From the NCBI GenBank assembly GCA_023634235.1, contig JAMKCF010000006.1:12442647-12506646 (forward strand): a DNA stretch of 64,000 nucleotides, given 5' to 3'. Of the stretch, positions 34,036 to 47,964 are shown in pieces. The stretch comes from Pisaster brevispinus (Eukaryota; Echinodermata; Asteroidea; Forcipulatida; Asteriidae). How positions within the stretch are numbered: position 1 is the first letter of the stretch; each line of letters opens with the position of its first letter. The notes under the pieces are model-generated. The model made no database searches. It was given only the letters and a program-made list of their open reading frames with translations, and had not been told where the DNA came from. Made by a program: the position numbers and the translations under genes.

Positions 34036-34969
34036 CAAAAAACAAAGGTAGGCTTTGCCTTTAAAACTGAGCACAGGATTGGTAAAAAAAACACCAAAAC
34101 AACAGTTTTGATCAGAAAGTTCAGTGGTTATGAAGTTCATATAATAATAGATATAGTTAATAAAGTGCTATTTCATATACATTGTAGATCACAGGAGCCT
34201 GTACCATTCGAAATCATCGAGAGAAACATTTCCATTTGAAAATAACAAAAATTTATTTAAGAAACTGGTGGCAAACAAATACCTACAGCAGTGTGTCATA
34301 TTGTAAAACTGGTTCTTTCCAATATATGGTGCAGAAACTGTGGTGGTTTTTGTTTTCTTTTCATCTCATTTAGTGGTTTTTTTTTAATTACAGGACTTTG
34401 ATTGTTCAAATCTCAAAAACTTTTCATAGATTGTTTGGTTTGTTTGTAGTATTTCATTCATAAGAACGTACCAAGGGAAAAGTTTGCCTTTTTTTTTACA
34501 GGTTGCATACACATGTATGACCAAGACCGTGACCCTAGCAACAAGGTACAAAATTGTACTAATATTTGGACAGCCACTTGCTTGTTGTAGAGGAAGCTGT
34601 TGACCCTAACAGACTATCCAAGGCACATTTATTGCTCATCAGAGAGATGGTACAGATTTGCAACTTCAACAATTAAAAATTGCAGCAATCCTGCACTTTA
34701 GTTTTTGTAGAAAGAGGACGGAATATGAAAGAGTTTCACCAGACAATTCTATGATAGCCCGTGTGTAATATTATTCCTCAAATAATACACATGGGTGATT
34801 TTGTAAACTGAGTCCATACCCTTTTATAAACAGAAGTTAAACCATGTGATGAATGCAGGGCTCGAGGCCAGTGATTTAAGCGTTAGACCAGTTAAGTCAA
34901 GACCAGTCAACACCAGACAAGCCCAGCTGTCTTGTGTTTTACAATTGAATAATAAAAAAATTGATGTTC

Positions 34970-35215
34970 AAATGTTGACTTTGAGTCTGATTAATATCTT
35001 TCAATTCTGGTGGGTATATCAAAGTGTAGGCCTTCCTACCCCATAAGACAAATGAGATCAATCTTCTCGTACTGCTTGTTAAATAAAAACAGTTTTAAGC
35101 CATTCACATTTCGATTCTGGTCTTGAAAAAAAAATAAAAAATTGTCCAGTAACACTGTTGAACTTCAAACCCTGCGGTCTAGTGGATTTTTCACCCAAAT
35201 TCAAGTCTAGGAATG
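34970..35215 (-). mobile_element. GACCGCAGG repeat family, inverted copy 2
   Basis: On the - strand it holds ACCGCAGGG, ACTGGACAATTTTT, AAGACCAGAATCGAAATG and TCAACATTTG, in the family order. Confidence 0.55.
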
Positions 35216-37242
35216 TAGAAAATCCATTAACTTCTGCATTCACTCAACTGCGTCTTTGGAACACTGTCTTCATCAGCGACCTTTTTCCATTCTGAATTCA
35301 AATTGTACATTGTATGTCAGACACTTTGGCTGCCATTTCAGGGCAGACAGAGGCAGACAAAAATATTCTGGAAACTTGATTGAAATGCCATGCATAATTT
35401 TCTGTTTGTCTGGGGTGCGCGGAATTCTTTCTGAATATCTGGAGATTGGACTTTTAAAAAAAAAATACAGTGCATGCTAAGTACATGTCTCGTTTGTGTT
35501 TTGCGTAATTGCGTTGGTTGTTCCCGTCTGCACACTGTGTCTCATTATACTGAGTGCTTTAAAATTACGGCCGGGTGTGATAAAGCACTGTATTAGAACT
35601 ATGTACTATTATTAATATGGGGGAAAAAAAATTTAGCAGTCATGAAATCCACAGCTAATTTGACGTGTAACTTCGCAAAATATTTCACCATTTTGTGCAC
35701 CAGACCATTCTTGTGGAAAAACCCAGACCAAGTCAGAATTGTAGCAAGAATACAGAACATTGAACATTGTCACCCCCTCAAAAAAGACCTTTTGTACTTG
35801 CAGTTCAATAGACTCATGGCTGTTGTGGTACCTCGCTGTCTTGCAATTGTCTAGACCAATAACTCTAGAATAGAAACGCCAAATAGCCCAGTGCTACATT
35901 GTAAATACTGGTATGGTAATAGACAAGATTTTTGTATTGGCTTATAATTATGTCAATAGTAACCATTACTCATTGCTGTTTAAAGTAAATCAATAAGGTA
36001 CAGTGTACCTGTCAAACAGAAATCTACCAGAGACTGTGCAAGACCAGTCTGTGCAAGTCTCGCTTGTCAAAAGTATAATACAGTACATCATAAATCAGAT
36101 TCTTTTAGAAGAGTACATGTGTCTATGATTCCAAACCTCTTGTTTTCAAGGACACCATCCAACCAACGTGTGAACTTGTCAAATGAGGTAAGCCTGAGAA
36201 CCACAGAAAACTGTTTATGGGTTTTTCTTAAATTCTTCAACGATGGTAATAAAAGTAAGCAGCAGTGATTAATTTTTGGGGGATTTTTTTGGGGGGCGGG
36301 GGGCTTCAAATGCTAACACTTCCCTGATTTTGAAAGTATTGCAGGTGGAAATATTTGTATAGGTACATGTACAGGTTTGAACTTAATAAGTTTTCAGATG
36401 GAAATTTGCTTTGAGTTTTGTTACAACTCCTGTACGCCGTCCTTAGAACAATGCACAGGAAATGTTTCAACAAACTCGAAAAGACCTAGTGGAGGCGTTG
36501 GTATCAACTGCTTTTACATGTTTCAGCTTGAATTGGGTAAAACGGCAGTTTGGAAAAACCCTAATTCAAGACAAAAGGAGAAAAAAGAACCAAGTTTGTT
36601 GATCTTGTTATTCATTTTGGTGTGTGTATTTGTGTTTAGTTTGTTGTGCATTTTTGTGCTATTAATACTGGAACATTTCGACGGGCACCAAGGCAACAAC
36701 CAAGGGCATGGAGGCAATTGCCTTTGCTTCCTCTGTGAAGCATCACCTCTGTTGTAAACCCAGGGGGGTACTTTAAAAAAAAAAAACAACCTTATAAAGA
36801 GCCAATAGCAGGGCTTGTATCATCTGGCGCAAATTACACATGTAGTTTATAAATCTGTTTGATAGCTTGATCATCATTCCAAACAACAGTGCGGCAACCG
36901 ATGCGTTCAACCCACACATGGACTGTAGGCGTTTTGTATTTTCTGTCAAGTTAAAATGTCAAATTTATAGGTCATTTGATTGATAAGGTTACTGTTATCA
37001 ACTGAGTTGTGGCTTAATTCTGCATCCATAATTTAAAGATGACAGTGTACATTGTACATGTACATACAACAATGTACAGCTACTGTAAACATGAAATGAA
37101 ATTTGATCTGTTTACAATAAAGTGTGAATCTTCTATTTGTTTTGGAAATTAACCATATAGTATTCTTTGTGGATTTGATTATTGGGTAAGAGTTTGGTTT
37201 GAAGAGGACAGGTGGGGAAAATGATTTAGAGTATTGGATAAC

Positions 37243-37490
37243 CGGGCTCGAATTTGTGGGGAAATTTCACAAGACTGCAGGGCTTGGAGCTGAAAACTTT
37301 TGCTAGACCAGAAAATTGTTCACAAGACCAGAATCAAAATGTGACACAGTGTCACGATTAATTGTACTTATGGGTACAACTTTAAGATGGGGGTGAGGTA
37401 TTATTATTCAATCACACAAGACCGCCGGACTTGTCCTGTCAAAAGGTTTCTGGCCCGATGCTAAAAACACTGGCCCAGGATAAGAGCTTA
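37243..37490 (+). mobile_element. GACCGCAGG repeat family, copy 3
   Basis: It shares CAAGACTGCAGGGCTTG, AAGACCAGAATCAAAATG and CACAAGACCGCCGGACTTGT. Confidence 0.6.
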
Positions 37491-38871
37491 AAGAGAAATA
37501 AAAAATGTACAATGTGCAATACATTTACACAGCCAGGAACGCACGGCAGTGTGCCAGCACCATGTTAAAATCTAACCAATAGACAACCAATGTGTTGGTG
37601 TTTTTTTTTTCCCCCGCTATAAAATTGTCCTCATTCCTCCGTTCTAATGCCTCTCATTTTTCCTGCTGTTGGAGCTTCAGTGTTGAGCCTTGTGGTATGT
37701 TAAAGATTTCTCAGTGTCATAAGGTGGGAAAACCCGTGCTCTCGCAAGCCTGATTAATATTTGTCGTGTGTGTAGGTTTTCAACTGTTTATAAATAGCCA
37801 GTTGAAAAACCTGTCTAAATCACACTAGCTTGACATTCACACCCCACATTGTGCATGATCAGGGACGCAGTGGTGTGTGAGCATCAACCCATATGTATGG
37901 CAGTTATATTCAACATTCATGCCCTGCCGATTTGCTATGAACATTGGTACATGTACCTACATGTGCATGTGTACATGTATGTAGTCATCTGTTTGTAGGA
38001 TCAAGGTCAGAAAAAGAACACATGTTGGGTTAGTGGAGATGCTGTAACATGTATCATAGCAGACCCTAGGGTTATGGTGATCATATTGGACTCTCTGCTG
38101 ACTGAGTACCAGTGCATGTGAAGACTTGTCTTTCAGTGGAATTATGAATGGCTACCGACAACGTAAAGCACTACAGTGTATTGTGTACATGTGTACAGTA
38201 TGTGTAGAGATATTCCATTGGGGAGGTCGCAGAATGGATTTGGCAGTGTGCCAAGGGTCTCTTACGGCTTGCTTGTTCAACTGGCTTTAGTGCATTCATT
38301 AGGGATCATCTAGACAACTGTGACACTCAGATAAGATTGTTTTTAATCGTTTTCCCGAGGTTTTTTTTTTGTGGAGCAATCATTACCATCTCTCATTATT
38401 CTGTTAACGAACGATACCAGCAGCTTGTGCTGGGATGTAATGTGCATAGGGGTGAAACTGCAGTTAGCTGTGTGGTGAATGAAGAGGTATGAATTTACAC
38501 AGAAATCAATTTGTGCTGTTATGTTTTTTCATGATAAAACATGTCTTTGCCTTTTATGGATTTTGTTTTGTTCAAGTTCAAGTGTGTTTAAGGGGGCTGT
38601 GTCGTCATGACCAAAGCAGGCTTCTTCTTTTGTGCCGTGTTGAACAATTTTCAGCATGAATCTTTTTGGAAGAATACTTATTACTGGAATTTTTTATGTT
38701 TAGATGTTAACTTAGGTTTCGCACATTGGCCTAATATTAACAAATATGCATGTTCATAATTTAACAAGTCATTTTTTTTTTTCTTTCAAGTTTATTGACA
38801 AATCAGAAATTGTTTTTGGGAAAATCGATTAGTTTTAACTGGAAAGCTCACTGGTTGTTACATTATTAATA

Positions 38872-39168
38872 GAGTTTGGCCCTTAATTTTTCCAGTGACT
38901 AAGCCAGCAGGACCAATCGGATTGTTATTCGTAAACAGCCAGCTTATTCACTGGTCTATGGTTTAACGTTTCCTTTTATTGTTGTTTGTATTATTGGTTT
39001 AACTTTGAAATCACATCTGAACAGTCTGTGCAGGTAGTGATTTATGTACATGTAGCATGGAGAAGCAAGGAATCAGCCAAACTGACCAGAAGTTTCACTG
39101 GTCCTGGGTTTTTTTTGTTATAGTTTTTTTTGACTACTGGCAATTTAACCAGCGTATCACTGTTAATA
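38872..39168 (+). mobile_element. GGACCAGTCA repeat family, copy C
   Basis: It carries TTTGGCCCTTAATTTTTCC, GCCAGCAGGACCAATCGG and, at right, ACTGGCAATTTAACCAGCG with CACTGTTAA. Confidence 0.6.
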
Positions 39169-39635
39169 GGAGATCACATCAATAAATACTGTTCCTGCAG
39201 AGAAATTGTTTGTCTGTCTGAAATACATAGAGAAAATAGTGTGACAAATATTGTGTGTTCATTGGAAACTAAGGGATGGTATTTTTTGTTTGATTGATTG
39301 ATAATAGTAAATAGCCTTAAAATAAACGTTAAATAGTTAAAGCGAATGAGTTTATTCATCCAAAAACCAGTGTTCCTTTAAGTTTGTTGACAGCAAATGG
39401 CATAGACATGCAGCATGTTTTGTGGTTAGTGTGGCAAGACCACTGGTGTTCAATGAAGAAGAAATGTTCTGTACACAAAATGAATACTTCCTAGTCTTTA
39501 TAATTAGATAGTATCACCTTGCATGTGTAGTAACCACTGGACATGTGTGTTCATCACCAGCTGTACAATCAAGTCTGCACCTGCTTGTTTGAAAAATTAG
39601 GGGGTTATTTCATCTCTTGCCATCTGACAGGCATC

Positions 39636-39914
39636 TCCTTTAACACTACATTGGTCCGCTGGCCAAATGCCAGTTAAAACACTCAAGGATCAGTCAAAAT
39701 TATATCCAAGTCGTCCGGTCGGCTAGATCAGTGTGAAACAGCGTCCCTATTATATATGAAATGTGGACTGGTGAACAAACTAGCGGACTAGTGAACAAAC
39801 TAGCGGACTAGTGAACAAACTAGCGGACAAACTAGCGGACTAGCATGACTAGTGAAATGACAAAATCACTAGTTCTGCTGGTCAGTCATTAACACATTTA
39901 AGGGCAAACCCTGT
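39636..39914 (-). mobile_element. GGACCAGTCA repeat family, copy D
   Basis: An inverted copy: it begins CATTGGTCCGCTGGCC and ends TTAAGGGCAAACCCTG. It contains a 20-bp tandem repeat at 39771-39842. Confidence 0.6.
39771..39842. repeat. 20-bp tandem repeat
   Basis: GTGAACAAACTAGCGGACTA occurs three times with a short partial fourth copy. Confidence 0.9.
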
Positions 39915-39967
39915 ATGTGCCAGCCTGTAACAGTAGTGAATTTACACCAATGGAATGCTAATCAAAC

Positions 39968-40378
39968 AAGGCTCGCATTTGGGGGGGGGGGGATCAGAAA
40001 TCTGCAAGACCGCAGGGCTTGTGTAGATCAAAATGTTTACTGGACCAGGGCTGGATTTCACAAAGCACTAAGATTCATCTTAAGATGAGTTGTCAGTATC
40101 GCCATAGTGGTTTGTATTGTGACATCACACTTTGCTTAGCAATTAAGATTGGTTCGCAGTTAAGATCAATCTTAGCTCTTTGTGAAATCGAGCCCAGAAT
40201 CAAAATGAAAACAAATTTCCTGATACAGTTTAACATGCGTTTAATGTAACTATTTTTGTTTGTAAGACATGTAAGAGAAGTTTTATCCCATTTTTCTGTA
40301 TGAATTTTAAGTATTAGTTCATTACTCAATAGAATTGAAAGATATTTTATCAGACTCAAAATCAACATTTGAACATAA
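39968..40378 (+). mobile_element. GACCGCAGG repeat family, copy 4, interrupted
   Basis: The copy reads CAAGACCGCAGGGCTTG and ACTGGACCAG. It is then split by a 146-bp element and resumes CAGAATCAAAATGAAAACA. Confidence 0.65.
40049..40194. mobile_element. 146-bp MITE nested in a repeat, with CAG target duplication
   Basis: The ends GGCTGGATTTCACAAAG and CTTTGTGAAATCGAGCC form inverted repeats of about 35 bp with four mismatches. It sits inside a GACCGCAGG-family copy and is flanked by CAG on both sides, where uninterrupted copies have one CAG. It has no coding capacity. Confidence 0.8.
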
Positions 40379-41329
40379 TTTGTTTTTGTTCAAGTTTAAG
40401 TATTTGGCATTCCGTTAAAATCTTACACCATCGCTAGACACAAAATGACATGTCTGATGAATCATTATGGGAAAATACGGTAATTTGCTTTAATTTGTGC
40501 TGTGACTGACACAGATCATCCTCAGATAAGATGTTGTTTGGTGACAGGTTTCTTGGAACTACATGTAGACCATTTCAGGCATGGAACCTAGAGACCATGG
40601 CTTTCATTGCCCTCGTCTTGGCCCTATGGACAGATGGAAGTGCCCCTTTGCAAAAAGAAAATGGCCTTGCCCTCTCCAGGCCTGGAACCTTTCAGATGGT
40701 CGGCACATTGCTCTCTCTTTGCTTGGTAAATAGTGACACAGACAACTTGAAAACTGATATGTATAGCCTACATGAACAATGTTTTGTGTACAGTTTTTAA
40801 CACTTAATATTAAAATTACAGTTTGAAAGCATGGTCTTTTACAAAGGCTGTTCTTCTTCTTTTTTCTCCAATTTGATATAAAATTATTAACTGATCACAA
40901 ATGTAAAACTGAATATCTATCGACCACCAGGTTCCTCTCGTCAAATTTTATTCCAAAAACTTGTTGAGTCTCGCCCATTGAGGTCGAGCATTTGTGAACT
41001 TATCACTGTCAGTTGATCTTTATTTGAAATGTTTTTGTTTTTTTCTGGCCATGTGGTTATGCAGTCATTCGAAAATCATCTGGAAGAATGTTAACTTTGC
41101 TTGAAAATTTTTGTTTGTAATGTAAATGAAATACCACTTTAGACTTGGCAGTTGTTAGAGCTACTGGTGCACAGTACTATATTGTTTATCAGGGTTCTCA
41201 GGATTTTTGAAGATGGGATATGAGCTCGGTGTGGTTGGTTGGTTGGGGGATGGGGGTGGGGTTTGTCATTTGACGTAAATATGCCTATTTTGTCATACCT
41301 GTAACTTAGGCATGGACAACATCAAACAA

Positions 41330-41705
41330 TTTTGACTTGCGATATATCGTCGGGTCAATATTGCCGATTTGGCGATATGTCGTGAAGATTTTTGAAAATT
41401 GAAAGTACACTATAGAATTTGATAACAATGACTCAATCGAGCGTGGAACAGTTTTACCGCATGAAGGAAATGAGTAATTAATTATACAAACCCTATTTTA
41501 AAACCCTTATTCGGAACATTTCAAAGATGGAACTGCTTACAAAGGCGGATTATAGATTACTTATAGAAGTTTTAGTAAACAAAAGACTATATCGTCTTCT
41601 TATTAAGAATACTGTCTTGTTCACGATATTTCAAAATCAACGTCGATATTGACGATATTTTCCTTGGTATCGTATAGTGACGATATTATTGGGATATCGT
41701 CCAGC
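41330..41705. repeat. Cluster of CGATAT words
   Basis: CGATAT or its inverse recurs about ten times in two groups (41339-41380 and 41595-41700), with ATATCGTC near both ends. It looks like a short repeat with inverted subterminal motifs. Confidence 0.45.
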
Positions 41706-42090
41706 GTTACTGTAAATGCAATGTTTTAAAATGATGTCCTACTAGAGCTGGAAATACCCAGGCCAGCAACCTTGTCCAGAAATCCAGTGCAAATCCTATG
41801 CAAACAGATGTTTTGATCATGTTTTAAGATTGACTGTTGGTTAGGTTTGACAGGCCAAACCCCTTCCCAAATGTTCACAGTTAGCGACAAATTTATACAA
41901 CACGGAAAGGAACACTTTTTGGTTAACTTCAGTAAAAGTTCTGTGCTACAAGACCTGTGGGTCTCAAAGAGATTTTCTAGAATTTTGAGTACTTTCCACT
42001 TTGGGACGAGATACCAGTAAAGTATTAGGAACATCTCTTTTCATTCAATGACAAATAATTTGTGCATCAAAAATGACATCACATCACAAC

Positions 42091-42443
42091 CAGGTCTTGA
42101 ATTTAGGAGGAAAATCCCCAAGACCATGGGGCCTGAAGCACAAAATCTTTACTGGACCAGAATTCTTTTTACAGAACCAGAATTGAAATGAGAGAAGAAA
42201 AAAAAATAATACCTACAAAGTTTAACATTGAACTGTATCCAATTTGAATGAACACTAACAGAAGATTTATCTCATTTGCATTGTGGGTAAGAATCCAACA
42301 GAACTAAAAAAGAATTCAATTATCAGACTGAAAGTCAACTTTTGAACAAAAACACAAGACCGCTGGACTTGTCCAGTCATGGGTTTACTGGCCCAATGCT
42401 TTAATCACTGGCCTCGGACTTGTGGTCCAATGTAAATTTGGAG
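42091..42443 (+). mobile_element. GACCGCAGG repeat family, copy 5
   Basis: It holds CCCAAGACCATGGGGCC, TTTACTGGACCAGAATTC, ACACAAGACCGCTGGACTTG and GCCTCGGACTTGTGG. Confidence 0.6.
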
Positions 42444-43494
42444 TGCTGCTGACTATGTCTAATGTGAGTTTGCTAGATGTTTGTAAGTGTGCAGAATGAC
42501 TATATGTACTGTACATAAATATCTCCATGTCAATGAAACGCTATTAGTACTCTACAGGAGCCAGGTGACATGATGAATGACATTTTTTTGTCAATAATTT
42601 ATTGATCCGTGTCCTTGATATCCCTTTGTTTAAATGACACGGGACATCAAGGTGTTATTTCGGAAGTTTGGGAATTTTGTTTAACAATGTACACACATGT
42701 TCAATTCAGCTTTGGAAATAATTTGTATTAAAAAAAAAAAAAAATATGTTTCCTGTATTGGTGTGTAAGAGTAACATGTCCTGTAGATGTAGAGCAAGGA
42801 ATTCACTGCATACCTACATGTACTGCACCACACCACTGATTGTCACATTGCTTTTATCCGGGTGTGTTTTCGTGGCTGTAAGTGTAACCAATCGGAGAGT
42901 GAACTGATTTTATTCAGCAATTGTGTATAGCAAAATATTTAGACTATAAATATTTTGTACACACTGATTGCTACTATTGGGTAGCAAATAATGAAATGTG
43001 AGTAGCAACTGATACATTTTGTGTGGCATTTATACAAGTGAAATTTATCACTGTTAATAATTGTTTTGGTTGAATTTGGCCATTGGTTAATCACTGGCCA
43101 ATGGCCCAAACAGTTGTTGGTTACAGCCCCCCAAAACACACCTATGCTGTATGCCAACTGTGACCCCATTAGGTCAGACATGGGAGAAAACCACACAACT
43201 GATCATTATGGTTTGTGCCTCCAGGGCTGTTGGGCAAGCAGTGGTGGTATGTTGTTTGTGTGTGTAATAGCCTGATGAGCCCAACCAAACTGCCACTGTT
43301 TTCCCAATACAAGCCATCCCCAGTGGGCAGGCGTTCTTACATTCATAGCTGCTTCTCAATGCTAATTTAGGTCAGTCGCTTTAAAGGGGCACTCGCAATA
43401 GAAAACTGATGTGCAATGTACTGTATGGGTTTTTAAAAATGTTTTTGGGATTTTTTTTTGTGGAGAGATGAATCAAGGCTCACCCTCAAGTCTC

Positions 43495-43889
43495 TTAAAG
43501 GCAAAGTATACCTTTGTTTTTTGGAACCATTTGATTGTTTTACTCCTATATAATGCAGATATACAATAAAACTAACCTGTGAAAATTTCAGTTCATAACG
43601 TGGTAGGGTTTTCAAGATTTCTCTGGAAATCTGGAGCGGTTACAAATGTACATGTATGTCCAGGCAGGAAGAATAGTTCGTAATTGGAATACACAATCTG
43701 AGGAACGTTCCGCATGCAGACGTTTCTCAGATTGACAATCTCTCTGAATCCCTTTCTCCAAAACCACATTCCTTAGGATAGAATCGTTTCTCAAAATGTT
43801 ATACATTATCAACAGCTACAGTGCTTCTTACCAAGTAAGTTTTTATGGTCATTCATTTTTTTAGTAATTACCAAAGGTATTACCCTCCC
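43495..43889. mobile_element. AAAGGCAAAGGTA MITE family, full copy
   Basis: It begins TTAAAGGCAAAGTATACC and ends ACCAAAGGTATTACCCTCC, imperfect inverted ends. The interior matches the copy at 60621-61022. Confidence 0.7.
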
Positions 43890-44248
43890 TGGAACTGTGT
43901 TGATCAAGGACAAAAATGTGAAAGTTCGTTTCAATGTGTTTTGCCAAAATGGTATATTTTCTTATTAATGGTTTGTACAAAATTGAACAGTTTTAATTAT
44001 TTGTTTTTTGCATTTTTCCTTCAAATTTGAACTAAATATAAATATATGAAATAAACATGTTTCACATCAGCCCTTTATGCTATGTTAGTGCAGGGGGAGA
44101 ACCATTAAAAAATGTAAACAAGTAGTCAAGGGTAATTTAACCTGTTTGTACACATGTACTTTATGTGGGTGGAGCTCAAGTGTAAACAAGCTTATTACTG
44201 GAGTGAAACTGCTGGTAAGGTTAATGTACTATATATTCATTTGTAAAG

Positions 44249-44375
44249 TTATAAACCACAAGGGAAATTGACTGGGTAAATTTTTAAATAATTTGGGGTT
44301 TGAACAAAGAACAATTTACTACTGTAGAGCGTGATTTGAACCAGAGGGTGATTTGGCGGTCTTCCTATCTTTGTC
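44249..44375 (-). mobile_element. tRNA-derived SINE-like fragment
   Basis: On the - strand it reads GGTTCAAATCACGCTC (box B-like), then TTCTTTGTTCAAACCCC and CAGTCAATTTCCCTTGTGG. The same words occur in the copy at 63600-63750. Confidence 0.5.
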
Positions 44376-47300
44376 AATATCTTTATTTGGGGGTGCCATT
44401 TCATTGGATTAAAAACCCTTACAGGGACTAGGCAGCTTGGCTTGAGTGTGGCCCTCCATCCTCCCATATCCTCTTCTCCTTAGCTCCTCTCACACTACAC
44501 TTTAATCCGGAGAATTTCTGTGTTAAGGAAAAGTTTAACACGGTGATTAAGTGGAGCATTCACACTACACTTTCCAGGGCTAAAATGTCTCCGGATCAAC
44601 TAACCCAAAACTGGCTTAATCCAGGTAAAATTGAACCCTGCCTAGGACTAGGGTTAACCCACCAATCTCGGTGTTAGTATGGAACAGGGTTAACTTATTC
44701 TCTGGGTTAGATATTGTTGTGTGAAAGGAATCTCCAGATCAGTCTAATCGGTGTACATGTAGAAGACTTTTTACATGGGTCGACAATTAGACAGATCAAA
44801 GGTAGGAATTGTGAAAAGGGCTCTAGATGTCACTCCATACCAAATCGTTTGGATTTTGATACGATTAGAATGCCTGACCCTATGATAAGCAATTATTAAT
44901 TGGGCCTAATTGTTAATTGGTCCAACCAACCTCAGTCCTTCTTAACGCTTCACTTTGGCAATTGGATATACATTACATGTAGAAGGATTTCGGACTGTAT
45001 GAAACTTGAAATGAATCATCCTAAGGTTTTACTAACTTGTCTTCACAATGAAAATTTAACTTTTGCACAATATTGTGTTTTGCTTAAGAAAAGTACAGCA
45101 AACTATTTGGGAATCGTGAAAGTTCAACCCAGTAGAAGATATTAAGTGACTGTTTTAAAGTATTGTGGTTAAAAGAAGATCGGCGTTCTCAAAGACCTTG
45201 CATAGACCTTGCGCACACAAAGTCATTTGAGCAGGGCGCCCTCGGCTAGAGGTCGGAAGGTTGCTCTTTGGCCCATCCTTTGCGCTGCGCATAGCTCTAG
45301 GATAGTGGTGTGATGACGTCAATACATAAGGTCCACAGACAGACCATCTGTGCCTTCAAATTTATAACTCGGTGCATTTTGTTTTTCTTCAATCAGGCTT
45401 CTGTAAACCCCCCTTTAACTTATGGATTTTTATGATTTGTTTTAGTGCGCCATCGGCATGATATTTTATTACTGTTGTTTTCCTCCCCATTTGCATAATG
45501 TGTGTGTGTGAAGCAATGTGTGTACAAACACCAGCATTAAGTACCTGAACAATTCTCTCACATGGATTTTTAGTCAACGAGATCTTCCAGAGACCAAATA
45601 CAACAAAAAGCTGTTAATGACACAATGTTTGCTTAAAGCTAAAAGTGTATTTTGCAAGTGGATATCTGGAGGGGGAGGGGGGAGGCACCAGTTATTATAA
45701 ATATTTCAATACACGAAAATCTATCAGGTAACCAGTGCTGAGTAGACTTTTGTGTTTTTCATATTCATGCGTTTAATGATAAACTGTGTTTCCACTTACA
45801 AATCTACAAAATGTAAACTTATTGTGATGACACATACGCTGCCTCACATTGTGTACACAATATTACTTCTAAGATGATGCCATGTAGTCATGTACATTTT
45901 CAAGTGGGCATGAGGATGTTGTAATTACGCTACGCATGAGCTCCATTAGGGGATACGCCTACGTACATTATAACATTTATGATCAACTGCATGTAGTTTT
46001 GTCTGTGCGGCCATTGTTGGAGATGTCTGGCAGAGAAAGAAAGATGTGCAGGTGTAGTCTGCCATGTATATTGCAAACATTCTCAATTTTGCACTTTGTT
46101 AATAGTGATTTGGGCTAAATTTGATACAGATGTTAAATAGTGTTGAAAGTAAAAAAAACGTAACATGCACATGTAGCAACTAACAAGAAACTTCATGTTG
46201 GTTTAGCTCCAAGCAGTAATTGATGCACGTTTAAAGCAGGCAAACTACCTGTGCTGAAAAAGAACGTTTTGTAGTGTTTTATTAAAACAAGCAATTTTTA
46301 CGAAAGTCTGCCCAGATTTGGAGGATTGTACACAGTTCAGGTTTTTCAAATGTCCGTGTAGGAAGAAGTACACATTCTAGAATAATTTATTGATTGTTTG
46401 GATGTTGTATACATAAACGTAATGTGTGATTGATTGAGTTGATGGCAATGCTACATGAAGGTCCTCCATTGGTGGTGCCGGAGACAGTGCTGTTAGACTT
46501 TGCTCGGTAGATGCTGTGTAACATCCACATAATGTGATACTGCAGGGGGCTGTCCTATCAATTTCACACTTGACTAGGCTCATTGTTTGACGATTGAATA
46601 TTTTTGGTTGTTGAGGTAGCCAGTGTTTTGTGTTTGTGTTGCAATACAGACTCTTACCTAATGTTTATTCTCTCCATGGTTTAACAAGGTCAGCTTAGTC
46701 AAAAGCTGGTAAGCTGTAAATGCAAAAACGCTTTTGTAATATATCTGTAAATATTACTGATTTGGGCTTTTGGAGATCCTCTCGTTTACACTAAACAAAC
46801 AATAGAATAAACCTTGGAGAATCTACTAATATTCGGTAAAAAGGCTTTAGTGAAAATAACAGGAAAAGCACACATTCTTATTTTGATTGCTGCCATTGAA
46901 ATAAGCTCGCTGTGATTTTTGGTAGCGATCACAACCAGTTTAGCGATCAAATCAAGCTACATTCACATGCTCAAAAATGTAAAAATAAATTAACACATTT
47001 TTAGCATTTATTATTCACATCTGAAAAGTAAGAAATATGTGCATGTAGGTTGCCCAGTTTTTAGTAGGCTACAGGGCAGGTTGAGAAGTGGTGTTTACTA
47101 GCCCATAGCAGTTTTTACTAGACAATGTACATGTATGCCAGGCAAGTGTAGAGGGTGAGCCCTTTCCTGGGATGAATTATTTGAGAAATTGCCTAACATC
47201 CCAAGGCCTGATGGCCACTTCAAGGTGAGGGCTACACTGAACTGATTTGGGCTGTTGACACAAATCAACTGTCCACTGAGGCACCTACTCCTGTCATGCC

Positions 47301-47964
47301 TGTGGCTGAAACAGGGTCACCTCCCCCCTTCACAGTCTGTAAAAATGTAGGCATGGGTATCATCCACTAGGAGCCTGGCAGAGCAGAATGCACTACACTG
47401 GATTCATAGATTTATGCTACCCACATGAACAGATAATGTAAAGTGTTTCACAATATATCATAGACCATTCAGAGTTGAGGTTTCATATAAACCCTGGTTA
47501 GGATACTCAGGATACTTGGCAGCCAGGCCTACATGCACTTGAGTTGGAATAGGGTCTGGTTGGGCAATCCCCCATGGTGGTTCATACATGTCACCACTAA
47601 CCACAGTTCACAACATGACGGAGATATCATCTCCAGTGATAAAACAGACCGAGAGCCAGCGGCTTGACTTTGTCAACCAAGGTTTGTTTAATATCTTACA
47701 TGGGTTTGTAAACGCAGAAATTCCTCAGAGGCCTCTTAGTTTTATTGGATTACTACGTAATTTACTTTTGACAAATTCCTGCTCAGAGATTTGTTCATGT
47801 GTAGTGAAAACTGGGCATGAGATAGAAGTGTACATAAGCCCATGTGTGTACACTTTACATGTCCACATGCTTGCACCACTCGTGCACTATGTAAATTACA
47901 TGAAAGTGGTTTGCTATACAAATAATGATTGTTTATGAGTGCAATGGTGAGAATTGTTTTATGA

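Noticed and set aside
36377..36757. Open frame of 126 residues with a hydrophobic segment
   Set aside because: No family likeness. Parts (ACATTTCGACGGGCACCAAGG) recur near 31665 and 29330, so it is repeat sequence.
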